From Citrus sinensis (Eukaryota > Streptophyta > Magnoliopsida > Sapindales > Rutaceae), in contig NC_068558.1 of assembly GCF_022201045.2 (NCBI RefSeq), forward strand, positions 34,801,501 to 34,865,500: DNA of 64,000 bases, in the 5' to 3' direction. The stretch's first letter is position 1; the number at the start of each line of letters is the position of its first letter. This document shows, piece by piece, positions 55,431 through 64,000 of this stretch. The translations under genes and the position numbers were made by a program. The notes under the pieces are model-generated. The model did no database searches and was not told the origin of the DNA. It saw nothing but the letters and a program-made list of their open reading frames with translations.

Positions 55431-56148
55431 ATTTAATTCTATAGTAGTTTTTTTTTTTGTTGGTTGAAATGAATGGATGAATGAATGAGAGAGGACAAGG
55501 AAGGTGGGAAAGAAATATCTTAGTTAGCAAGGTGACAAGAGTGAAAGAGAAATGTCCTTGTTTTATAAAGGACATGCACGTTCATGTTGTTATTGCCAGA
55601 ATGAAAATGAATCAATCCCTTACGTTTGCTGTGTTTGTCTTTTGGATTAGATAAAGTGTATGCAAATTGCAAAGTGTGTGTAAATTTTCTTTTAAACGGC
55701 TGTATCTCCACTTCTCCAGAGGTCCCCATGGCAAAAAGCCAAAAAGAATAAAAAAAATAGAAAAAAAAATGTTTCCTTATCAAGTATCAACGTGTGGCCC
55801 CAGGACAAAATTAATGTGGATTCCAGTCCACTGATTGAGTTCTGCCATTTGGTAGAGGGTTTTTCTTTTTTTGTGATTTATTATATTTTAATATTAGATT
55901 TAATGGATTTTATCTTTTACTATAAGACATTAAGAGTTTAAGACTTATTATTGTGCCACATAGCAAGTTGTTAAGGTTTTCTTTGAATTTTGAACAAACA
56001 TGACCATAGGATAAGATTAAAATTTGTAAAAAATAATTCATTTTTTAATTATGAAAAACTTTTGGACAGGAGAAATTCTAGCGTGATGTTTTAGGTCTTC
56101 ATAATCTAATATGAAACCACTAACAAATAATATTTTAACATATGTACA
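55431..56148. other. Non-coding spacer before the gypsy LTR
   Basis: AT-rich; no gene. 'gtaca' at 56144-56148 directly precedes the LTR and is a candidate target duplication, but its partner would lie beyond the window. Confidence 0.4.
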
Positions 56149-57343
56149 TGTTAGAGTGCAATTTATGCACTAGTTTTGCATTGTTTACTTCCCTTAATAT
56201 CGATGTTTTGCACTTAATAATAATGTTTTACTTGTGTTTTACTTTTGTAGGTGCAATTCTATTGATTGATGATAAAATTGAGCTAAAAGATGATGTTTAA
56301 GAAGGATTGTTCTCTTGGAGAAATTATGAGCGTCAGAAGAACTTTGTTGATAAGGCGTGGGCGCGTGCTGTCAACTGCGGACCTGCAGTTTTTAGTTTAA
56401 CGTGTTTTGTATTTTTAGTTATTTTTGTAATTACGAATTTAATATTTCAGATATTAGTATTTTATTTTAAATAGAATTCTAAAAGAGAAGAGAGAGAGAG
56501 TATTTAAGGGAGGAATCTATTATGAAAAAGGGGGGATTTTTGGATTGGAGAAAAAGAAAGAAACCCTAGATTTAATTTTTCTCTCCTCTCTATGAAGAAC
56601 TAAACCTATTTTTCTGGTTGAAGGATAACGAAGCTTTGATTCATCACTAATGTGAGATCTTTCTTGTACTTTAATTGTTTTATTACTTTTTGGGTATTTG
56701 TTTATTCTCTGAATTAGTTTCATGATTATGTTTGTTAATTAGGTAATTGGCCACTATTTAATTATCAACTTAATCTATTGTCAATTAAAGGATTCATCGT
56801 ATGAAGAATTTAATGCTTGTGACAAATAACATAGCAGAGAGTTGTGTTGTGAGAATAAACAATCTAATTTAAATGAATCATCATATGTGTTGATTAGGAT
56901 TTGGGTCTCTCTGGTTTTTCAGGCTGTCAATTGATTAAATTCTATGATCGTATCTAGGGTTGTCTATTGATTAGGGAAATAACCAACAGTCGTACCTTGG
57001 TTATCGACTAGTTAAGGAGAGATTGGCTATTAGAGGGTCTCAGTAGCTATAACCGGTCTATTCATGAGTAATAATAATCTATATTTGAATCAATGATCAG
57101 TAGTCGAATCAAGCTGAGTTAATTCCTTCAACCAGAGCTTTCTCTAATTTGAATTACAACTTTAATTTGCATTCTTGTTATTTTAATTTAATTTTTATTA
57201 TTGTCAACAATTCCCCCATTTTACGTTTTACGTTTCAAAAGGATTTAATTAATTACCGATCTCTGTGGACACGACCCTGCTCAATCACTATACACAATTT
57301 ATTTAGAGTAGGAATTTATTTTTGTTGGCTTCGACACCCATCA
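56149..57343 (+). repeat. 5' LTR of Athila-like element (1195 bp)
   Basis: Starts TGTTAGAGTGCAATTTATGC and ends CGACACCCATCA, five bases before the primer-binding site. The 3' part contains 'ctctgtggacacgaccctgc', a phrase typical of plant gypsy LTR ends. A 'gataaggcgtgggcgcgtg' segment at 56350 resembles the 'gataaggcgtgcccacg' repeats at 62.9-63.1 kb. Confidence 0.85.
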
Positions 57344-57348
57344 AATTT

Positions 57349-57366
57349 TGGCGCCGTTGCCGGGGA
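57349..57366 (+). other. Primer-binding site (tRNA-Asp type)
   Basis: TGGCGCCGTTGCCGGGGA, matching the 3' end complement of tRNA-Asp used by Athila/Tat elements to prime minus-strand DNA synthesis. It lies 5 bp after the LTR. Confidence 0.9.
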
Positions 57367-57408
57367 TTGGTGTCATTTATTTAATCCTTTTTACGTTTTA
57401 CTTGGTGT

Positions 57409-60400
57409 ATGGTTCGTTCTTCTCGTACATGTACACTTTCGTTTGATCCTGAAATTGAGAAGACAGCTCGCCAGCTGAGACAGCAGACGAAGCGAGCTAA
57501 ACAACGATCATTGTCGCCTTTGCTTTCTGAAATAGATACAGTACCTGATTTAGTTGAATCATCTAGCGATTCAGAAGAACAAGTGATGGATAGACCTGCA
57601 CCTGTAGAAAGAACTCTTAGAGAGTTAGCTGAACCAGACTTGAATCAACAACCACTCTGCATTCAATATGTAGATTTGGAGGTAAATTTTGAATTAAAGT
57701 CTGGTCTTATTCATTTATTACCCAAGTTTCATGGTTTTGCAGGTGAAGATCCTCATAAACATCTTAAGGAGTTTCATGTTGTGTGCTCAAGTATGAGGCC
57801 ATAAGGCGTGACTGAAGAGCAGATTAAGCTGCGTGCTTTTCCGTTCTCTGTAGATGGGCTAGCTAAAGATTGGTTATACTACTTGCCTCCTGGATCGATT
57901 ACAACGTGGAATGGTTTGAAGAAGCAGTTCCTTGAGAAGTACTTTCCTACTTCAAGAGCTGCCAACATCAGAAAAGATATTTGTGGGATCAGACAACTTC
58001 CTGGGGAGACTTTGTATGAGTATTGGGAGCGATTCAAACAATTGTGTACCAGCTGTCCTCAGCATCAGATTTCTGATCAACTTCTTATTCAATATTTTTA
58101 CGAAGGACTGTCATTGATGGATAGGAGTATGATAGATGCTGCTAGTAGAGGCGTGTTGGTGAACAAGACCCCTACTCAAGCAAGGGAGTTGATCTCAAAT
58201 ATGGGTGCCAATGCACAACAATTTGGCAGCAGACAAGATGCCACTTCAAGAACGGTGAATGAGGTAAATATTTCTTCTGTTGAACAATGTTTAGATAAAC
58301 TTACTTCTCTTGTGGAAAAGTTTGTTGTAGGTAATGTGCAACAGGTGAAGACTTGTGGCATTTGTTACAATATTGGTCATTCAACTGATATGTGTCCTAC
58401 ACTTCAAGAAGAACCCGCTGAACAAGCCAATGCAGTTGGAGGATTTGCAGGCATGCCTCAGAGAAGGTATGATCCTTATGCACAAACATACAATCCGGGA
58501 TGGAAGGATCATCCCAACTTCAGCTATGGAGTTAGGCCGTCAGGATTCCCACTACAGTATCCACCAAGACAACCAACACCTCCACAGTCAAACTCCAAGT
58601 CAGGTATATCTCTTGAAGAAATTGTTAAATCACTTGCGACTAACACTCAACAATTTCAGCAGGCAACTACAGCAAGCATTCAAAACTTGGAAAACCAAGT
58701 GAGTCAATTGGCAACTACGATGAGCCGTCTAGAGTCTCAAGTATCTGGGAAATTGCCTTCACAATCTGAGGTGAATCCAAAGCAAAACGCTAGTGCCGTC
58801 ATCCTTAGAAGTGGGAAGGAGTTGCAAGAGCCTAGTAAGAAAGTGACAGAGCATGTAGAAGATGAGCTTGAAAAGAATGAATTGATGCCTAAATCTCAGG
58901 ATGCGCAACCCACCAGAGCGAAACCCCTACCTATTGTGATACCTCCTCCTTTTCCAAGCCGGTTTGCAAAATCCAAGAAGGAGGAACAAGAGAAAGACAT
59001 CCTTGAGACATTTCGCAAGGTTGAGGTAAATATTCCCTTATTAGATGCTATAAAACAAATACCTCGATATGCTAAATTTCTTAAGGAACTGTGCACCTCC
59101 AAGAGAAAATTAAGAGGAGATGAAAGAGTTCATATGGGGGAGAATGTTTCAGCAGTTCTCCAAAAGAAATTACCTCCCAAGTGCAAAGATCCAGGTATGT
59201 TTACTATCCCTTGCAAAATTGGTAGTGTTAGAGTTGAGAAGGCTATGTTAGATCTAGGAGCTTCTATTAATGTCATGCCTCGTTCTATTTATTCGTCTTT
59301 GAATATTGGTACATTAAAAGAAACTGGCGTGATAATTCAACTAGCTGATAGGTCTAATGCATATCCTGATGGGGTATTAGAAGATGTCTTAGTACAAGTT
59401 AATGAGTTGGTTTTTCCTGTTGATTTTTATGTACTTGATATGGAAGATGATAACTCCTCTAATTCTGTCCCAATTTTGCTAGGAAGACCTTTTCTTAAGA
59501 CTGCTAGAACTAAAATTGATGTACATAAAGGGACTCTTACTATGGAGTTTGATGGAGAGGTTATAGAGTTTAATATGTATGATGCCATGAAATATCCCAG
59601 TGAGGAACATTCGGTATTTTCTATGGATGTTATTAACCCTATAGTGCAGGAAGTTTTTTATTTGGATGTTGAAGATTCATTGGTAGCTGCTTTAAATAAC
59701 AGTTTGGGCCTCAAAGGATTGCAAAAGGATGAAAATGAGTTTGTTTTAAATTCTGTATTGCAAGAGACAATTTATGAATTAAATTCTTTGAGAACTTTAA
59801 CTCATCATATGTCTAATAATGAATTACCTTCATCTAATGCAAAACTTCTTCCATCTATTTTGCAGGCACCAAAAATAGAGCTTAAACCATTGCCTAGTCA
59901 TCTAAAGTACATGTTTTTAGGAGATGATGAGACACTTCCGGTGATCATCTCTTCAAAGCTTAGTACTTTAGAGGAAGAGAAACTTATTAGAGTGCTACGA
60001 GATTACAAAAAGGCTATTGGGTGGACAATTGCAGATATTAAAGGGATAAGTCTGTCCACGTGCATGCATAGAATACTGCTGGAGGAAGATGCCAAACCTT
60101 CAATTCAAGCTCAACGCCGTTTGAATCCACTCATGATGGAAGTAGTGAAGAAAGAAATTCTAAAACTTCTTGATGCAGGTATAATCTATCCAATTTCGGA
60201 TAGCAAATGGGTAAGTCCGGTACAAGTGGTACCAAAGAAAACTGGTATAACAATTGTTGAGAATTCTTATGGTGAGTTAGTTCCTACCCGAGTTCAGAAT
60301 GGGTGGAGGGTTTGTATTGATTTTAGAAAGCTTAATTCACTCACTAGGAAGGATCATTTTCCTATTCCTTTTATTGATCAGATGCTTGAAAGGTTGGCAG

Positions 60401-62775
60401 GAAAATCTCACTTTTGTTGTCTTGATGGCTATTCAGGTTTTCATCAGATACCAGTTGCGCCTGAGGATCAGGAGAAGACTACCTTCACATGTCCTTTTGG
60501 AACCTTTGCGTACCGACATATGCCATTTGGTCTTTGTAACGCTCCCGCCACTTTTCAGAGGTGCATGGTCAGTATTTTTTCAGACTATGTAGAAAACACT
60601 ATAGAGGTATTTATGGACGATTTTACAGTCTATGCTGATTCTTTCGATGATTGTCTCTATAATCTGAAGAAAGTGCTTGAAAGATGCATTGAAACAAACC
60701 TTGTCTTGAATTATGAAAAATGTCATTTTATGGTAGATCAAGGCATTATTTTGGGTCATGTAGTCTCTGCTAGAGGAATTGAGGTAGATAAAGCTAAAAT
60801 AGATGTTATTAAATCTTTACCTTATCCCACATGTGTACGGGAAGTTCGTTCTTTCCTTGGTCATGCAGGTTTCTATAGACGATTTATCAAGGATTTTTCG
60901 AAGATAGCTCAGCCTTTATGCAAGCTTCTTTAGAAAGATGTGATGTTTGATTTTAATGAAGCATGCAAGGTAGCATTTGATAAACTTAAGGAGTTGTTGA
61001 CTTCAGCTCCAATTATACAGCCACCAGACTGGAGCCTCCCTTTTGAGATAATGTGCGACGCCAGTAATTATGCTGTTGGTGCTGTTCTCAGACAAAGGGT
61101 TGGAAGAGCTGCTCATGTGATATATTACGCATCAAGAACACTTGATAGTGCTCAGTGCAATTACTCAACAACGGAAAAAGAACTTTTAGCTATTGTTTTT
61201 GCTTTAGAAAAATTCCGTTCATATTTATTGGGTACTAAAGTGATTGTTTTTTCTGACCACGCAGCTCTCAGATATTTGCTCGCCAAGAAGGAAGCGAAAC
61301 CGAGACTTATCCGCTGGATCCTATTGCTTCAAGAATTCAACTTGGAGATCCGTGACAAGAAAGGAACAGAAAACTTAGTTGCAGACCACCTTAGTAGATT
61401 GACCACGAGTGAAGAAGCAGCACCTTTGAAAGATGATTTTCCAGATGAGCATCTCTTTGTAACTCAAGGTATGGTTCCTTGGTACGCTGACATTGTCAAT
61501 TACTTAGTTACAAGAACACTACCTAGTGATTTGACGAGGGCTCAAAAGGATAAAATTAAGAGCGATGCTAAATACTATGTTTGGGATGACCCTTACTTGT
61601 GGAAACATTGCTCTGACCAAGTCATCAGAAGGTGCGTATCTGAGTTTGAAATTCCTTCTATTCTTCAATTTTGTCACTCATATGCATGTGGTGGTCATTT
61701 TGGTCCCAAAAGGACAGCATCCAAGGTGTTAGAATGTGGTTTATTTTGGCCTACTTTATTTCGTGATTCATATATGTTTTGTAAGTCGTGTGAGAGTTGT
61801 CAAAAGACTGGTAATTTAAGTCATAGATATCAAATGCCACTTACCCTTATTCTTGTATGTGAAATATTCGATGTGTGGGGCATTGATTTTATGGGACCTT
61901 TTCCCTCATCTTTTGGCAATTCTTACATTCTTTTAGCAGTGGATTACGTTTCTAAGTGGGTAGAGGCTAAGGCCACCCGGACTGACAATGCTAAAGTTGT
62001 TGTAGATTTTGTCAAGTCTAATATTTTTGCCAGGTTTGGTGTACCGAGAGCGATGATAAGTGATAGAGGCACTCATTTCTGTAATCGAGTGGTGGAAGCT
62101 CTGTTCAAAAGATATCATGTTACCCACCGAGTGTCTACCGCCTATCATCCACAGACAAGTGGACAAGCTGAGATATCAAACAGAGAAATCAAGTCTATTC
62201 TTAAAAAGACAGTTAGTCCAAATCGAAAGGATTGGAGTTTGCGATTAGATGATGCATTATGGGCGTATCGCACCGCTTACAAAACTCCCATAGGTATGTC
62301 TCCTTATCGTTTAGTATTTGTTAAGCCTTGTCATTTACCTGTAGAACTTGAGCACAGAGCATACTGGGCGGTTAAGCAATGCAATATGCGGATGGATGAA
62401 GCGGGAAAGCAGAGGAAGTTGCAGCTGCAAGAGTTGGAGGAGAGTAGAAATGAATCCTACGAGAGTTCGCGATTTTACAAGGAAAAGACGAAGACATTTC
62501 ATGACAGAATGATTTTGAGAAAGGAGTTCTCTGTTGGTCAAAAAGTTCTTCTCTTTCACTCTAAACTTAAACTTTTTCCTGGTAAATTACGTTCTCGTTG
62601 GGTAGGACCTTTTATTGTTACTAATGTTTTTCCTCATGGTGCAGTTGAGATTCGGAGTCCAATCTCTAATAAAGCCTTTAAGGTTAATGGTCATCATTTA
62701 AAACCTTTTTACGAAGGTTTTTCGGTGAATATTGTGGAGGAATTGGCTCTCGAGAATCCTATTTATGGAGATTGA
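57409..62775 (+). pseudogene. Ty3/gypsy gag-pol polyprotein, two in-frame stops
   Basis: One frame from the ATG at 57409 to TGA at 62773, interrupted by TAA at 57802 and TAG at 60931. Gag: FPFSVDGLAKDWLYYLPPGS to RARELISNMG-like QARELISNMG. CCHC-like knuckle CGICYNIGHSTDMC (58350s). Protease: AMLDLGASINVMPRSIYSSL (about 59250), DLGA form. RT: GWRVCIDFRKLN, FCCLDGYSGFHQIP, FMDDFTVYAD (about 60610) with both catalytic Asp. RNase [14 protein letters not shown] (about 61050), [19 protein letters not shown]. Integrase: HHCC zinc region ending [11 protein letters not shown] (about 61780), core Asp in GIDFMGP, Asp in SDRGTHF and Glu in GQAEISN; C-terminal [16 protein letters not shown]. All catalytic residues are present; only the two stops block it. 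Confidence 0.93.
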
Positions 62776-63125
62776 TACATAAATGTGTCTAGCCAAAGAC
62801 ATAAAACAAAGGCGCTTTTTAGGAGGCAACCCAAATGATTTGTTTATTTTGGTTTTTGTTTTATCTTCTTTAAAAAAAATGAAAAAAATGAGTTTGCTTA
62901 TTTTGGTCAGAAGAAAATTTTTGATAAGGCGTGCCCACGTCTTAGCTAATAAGTACTTCTGTAATTTTTAATGTCTCAAAGTTTTAAGGCGTGCCCATGT
63001 ACTTATTAGAAAAGTACTTCTGAAATTTAATGTGTTTGCTTATTTTGGTCAGAAGAAAATTTTTGATAAGGCGTGCCCACGTACTTATTAGAAAAGTACT
63101 TCTGAAATTTTTAGTGTCTCAAAGT
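62776..63125 (+). repeat. Post-pol region with tandem repeat of 142 bp
   Basis: 'caaaggcgctttttaggagg' then 'caaccca' right after pol is a phrase also found after pol in plant gypsy elements. From 62892 and again from 63034 the same sequence starts ('gtttgcttattttggtcaga'), period 142 bp. Inside it 'aaggcgtgccca.gt' occurs three times (about 62931, 62987 and 63070), followed by 'acttattagaaaagtacttc'. Each unit can form a short hairpin around 'gtactt..aagtac'. Not coding. Confidence 0.8.
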
Positions 63126-63716
63126 GATTCATCACAAAAAAAAAAAAAAAAAAAAAAACCAAAAATCGAAAATCATCATTTATTTATTTATTTTCGTTCC
63201 TTTCTTTCTTTTATATATTTATTTATAAAAAAAAACCAAAAATCGAAAATCACTGTTCACAAATCCCTAATTCAAAAATTACTGTTGATTATCGTTTTAC
63301 AGCAGCATCAGCTCCAGCCGCAACCAGCAGCATCAGCTCCAGCCTTCACCGCGCAACCAACAGCAGCAGACGAGTACGCCCAGAACTAGCAGCAAGCTCC
63401 AGCATCCCCAGCCCGCGCGCGCAGCGCGAATCAGCCCTAGCCGCCATGCACAGCATCGCGCACCGCAACCAGCAACAGCGTGAATCAGCCTCAGCGCAGC
63501 ACAACAGCCCCGCAGCGCAACGAACCAGCAACGTGAACCAGCTCTCGCGCGCAACACAGCAACGAACCAGCACCCGCAAAGCAAGCCTCAGCAGCGCGCA
63601 CAACCAGCCCCAACTCGCGCAACAAGCTCCAGCCGAGCAGCAAGCGCAACACAACCAGCCTACGCCTTGTATTCCAGCCGGGTAAATCGAAATCCGTGAG
63701 TGCAATTATTGTAACA
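63126..63716 (+). other. A-rich then CAG-rich leader before the downstream ORF
   Basis: A poly-A run (63138-63160), two copies of 'aaaaccaaaaatcgaaaatcac/tc' (63156 and 63231), then a GC-rich Gln/Ser-biased stretch ('cagcagcatcagctccagcc' repeated at 63300 and 63327) to 63670. A plus-strand frame of 79 codons (63446-63685) and minus-strand frames of 83-140 codons are low-complexity shadows of this repeat. Confidence 0.5.
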
Positions 63717-64000
63717 ATGCCGAAGAGGAAAGCATCTACTTCCAAGTCGTCGAAAAAGACACCCGTCGCAAAGAAATCTAAGATTGCCGCTCCCACTACG
63801 GTTCCATGGAACATAATTTCAGATTCACGCCAAGCCGTGAGACAAAGACCGAAGCATGGAAAAGGCATGAGTGTTTTGCCACTTGCGGAATCCAATCTCG
63901 GAGGGTGCCTCACATTCGCGACTCAACAAGAGAAAGAGAGGTACAAAGATATTTCCACGCGCAAAATACTTCCAGCTAAGTATATTCATTACCCGACTCT
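63717..64000 (+). CDS. ORF downstream of gypsy pol (Athila env-like / putative plant transposon protein), partial
   Basis: Open from ATG at 63717 to the window end (94 codons, no stop). N-terminus MPKRKASTSKSSKKTPVAKK is strongly basic, like a nuclear localisation signal. The next part has FATQQEKERYKDISTRKILP and AKYIHYPTL, which resembles the opening of the plant transposon protein domain found in the ORF behind pol of Athila elements (F-x-x-x-E-x-E-x-RY...R-x-x-x-P-x-x-Y...P-x-L). Such ORFs have been called env-like by position; this part shows no signal peptide or membrane segment. The rest lies outside the window. Confidence 0.65.
   Translation, partial: MPKRKASTSKSSKKTPVAKKSKIAAPTTVPWNIISDSRQAVRQRPKHGKGMSVLPLAESNLGGCLTFATQQEKERYKDISTRKILPAKYIHYPT

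Larger units (their letters stand above)
56149..64000 (+). mobile_element. Athila-like Ty3/gypsy retrotransposon (3' end outside window)
   Basis: 5' LTR, tRNA-Asp-type primer site, gag-pol in the order gag, protease, RT, RNase H, integrase, then a long 3' region with an additional ORF. The gag-pol frame has only two stop codons over 5.4 kb and no frameshift, making it the youngest-looking retroelement here. The 3' LTR is not reached, so insertion age cannot be judged. Confidence 0.92.

Noticed and set aside
55771..55778. 'gtttcctt' at 55771 as the right target duplication of the hAT element (left flank 50621-50628 reads the same)
   Set aside because: No TIR-like sequence precedes it; the neighbouring bases are a poly-A run. 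An 8 bp match of this composition can occur by chance.
63333..63913. Minus-strand Cys/Leu-rich ORFs of 83-140 codons near the right edge
   Set aside because: Antisense shadows of the CAG-rich repeat and of the plus-strand post-pol ORF.

Overview
This is plant nuclear DNA: AT-rich intergenic sequence, GT-AG introns, nested LTR retrotransposons, hAT elements and MITEs, and a cluster of TIR-NBS-LRR (TNL) immune receptor and F-box genes. The TNL and F-box sequences look most like those of a woody eudicot, and Citrus/Rutaceae is my best guess. That is inference from general resemblance, not from a search. Almost every coding sequence is damaged or is a transposon. The window reads as a decaying resistance-gene neighbourhood overrun by mobile elements.

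Layout. 1-9.5 kb: a degenerate Ty3/gypsy leader, a broken Ty1/copia pol with a downstream LTR, then a second, more complete Ty1/copia copy (LTR remnant 3631-3923, internal region 3954-8512, 3' LTR 8513-9505). 10.4-13.7 kb: a tandem array of 25 units of 138 bp, four of them shortened to 109 bp. 15.2-15.6 kb: an RNase H relic. 15.9-20.5 kb (block A) and 32.8-35.9 kb (block B) are copies of one segment carrying a broken GNAT acetyltransferase gene, an F-box-associated fragment and a broken F-box gene. Block A alone contains a solo LTR (17102-17709) and a hAT element (18163-19177), each flanked by a target-site duplication, and block B preserves both empty sites. 21.4-23.1 kb: remains of a third F-box gene split by a 1.2 kb GC-rich block of inverted and direct repeats.

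23.5-29.7 kb: a truncated minus-strand gypsy element abuts a TNL pseudogene that has lost its TIR and most of its NBS. One of its exons carries a 1955 bp hAT element with an 8 bp target duplication and a nested MITE. 38.3-43.5 kb: the main gene of the window, a five-exon TNL with TIR, NB-ARC, LRR and a post-LRR (C-JID-like) domain. It has a 1-nt frameshift in the LRR exon that the 24.7-29.7 kb pseudogene shares, a truncated duplicate of the start of exon 4 inside intron 3, and a TAA followed by 60 more open codons. Its upstream region is partly duplicated and holds a TIR-type MITE (36229-36900). An LRR fragment lies at 45.4 kb.

45.7-50.3 kb: a plus-strand copia gag-pro relic with 5' LTR, and a minus-strand copia gag-pro-integrase relic. 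Between them is an inverted copy (47430-48130) of the sequence that follows the TNL pseudogene at 30140-30810. 50.6-55.4 kb: a hAT transposon whose BED-finger/hATC transposase is open except for one TGA. 56.1 kb to the end: a large Athila-like Ty3/gypsy element with a 1195 bp LTR, a tRNA-Asp-type primer site and a gag-pol frame interrupted by only two stop codons. A further ORF, in the position of Athila env-like genes, runs off the window; the 3' LTR lies outside.

How it fits together: the cellular genes of interest are the TNL (pathogen sensing; TIR NADase and NB-ARC switch) and the F-box genes (SCF ubiquitin ligase substrate receptors). Both families are prone to birth and death. The window shows tandem and segmental duplication, transposon insertion, frameshift and exon duplication at work on them. 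No tRNA, rRNA, CRISPR array or organellar insertion was recognised.
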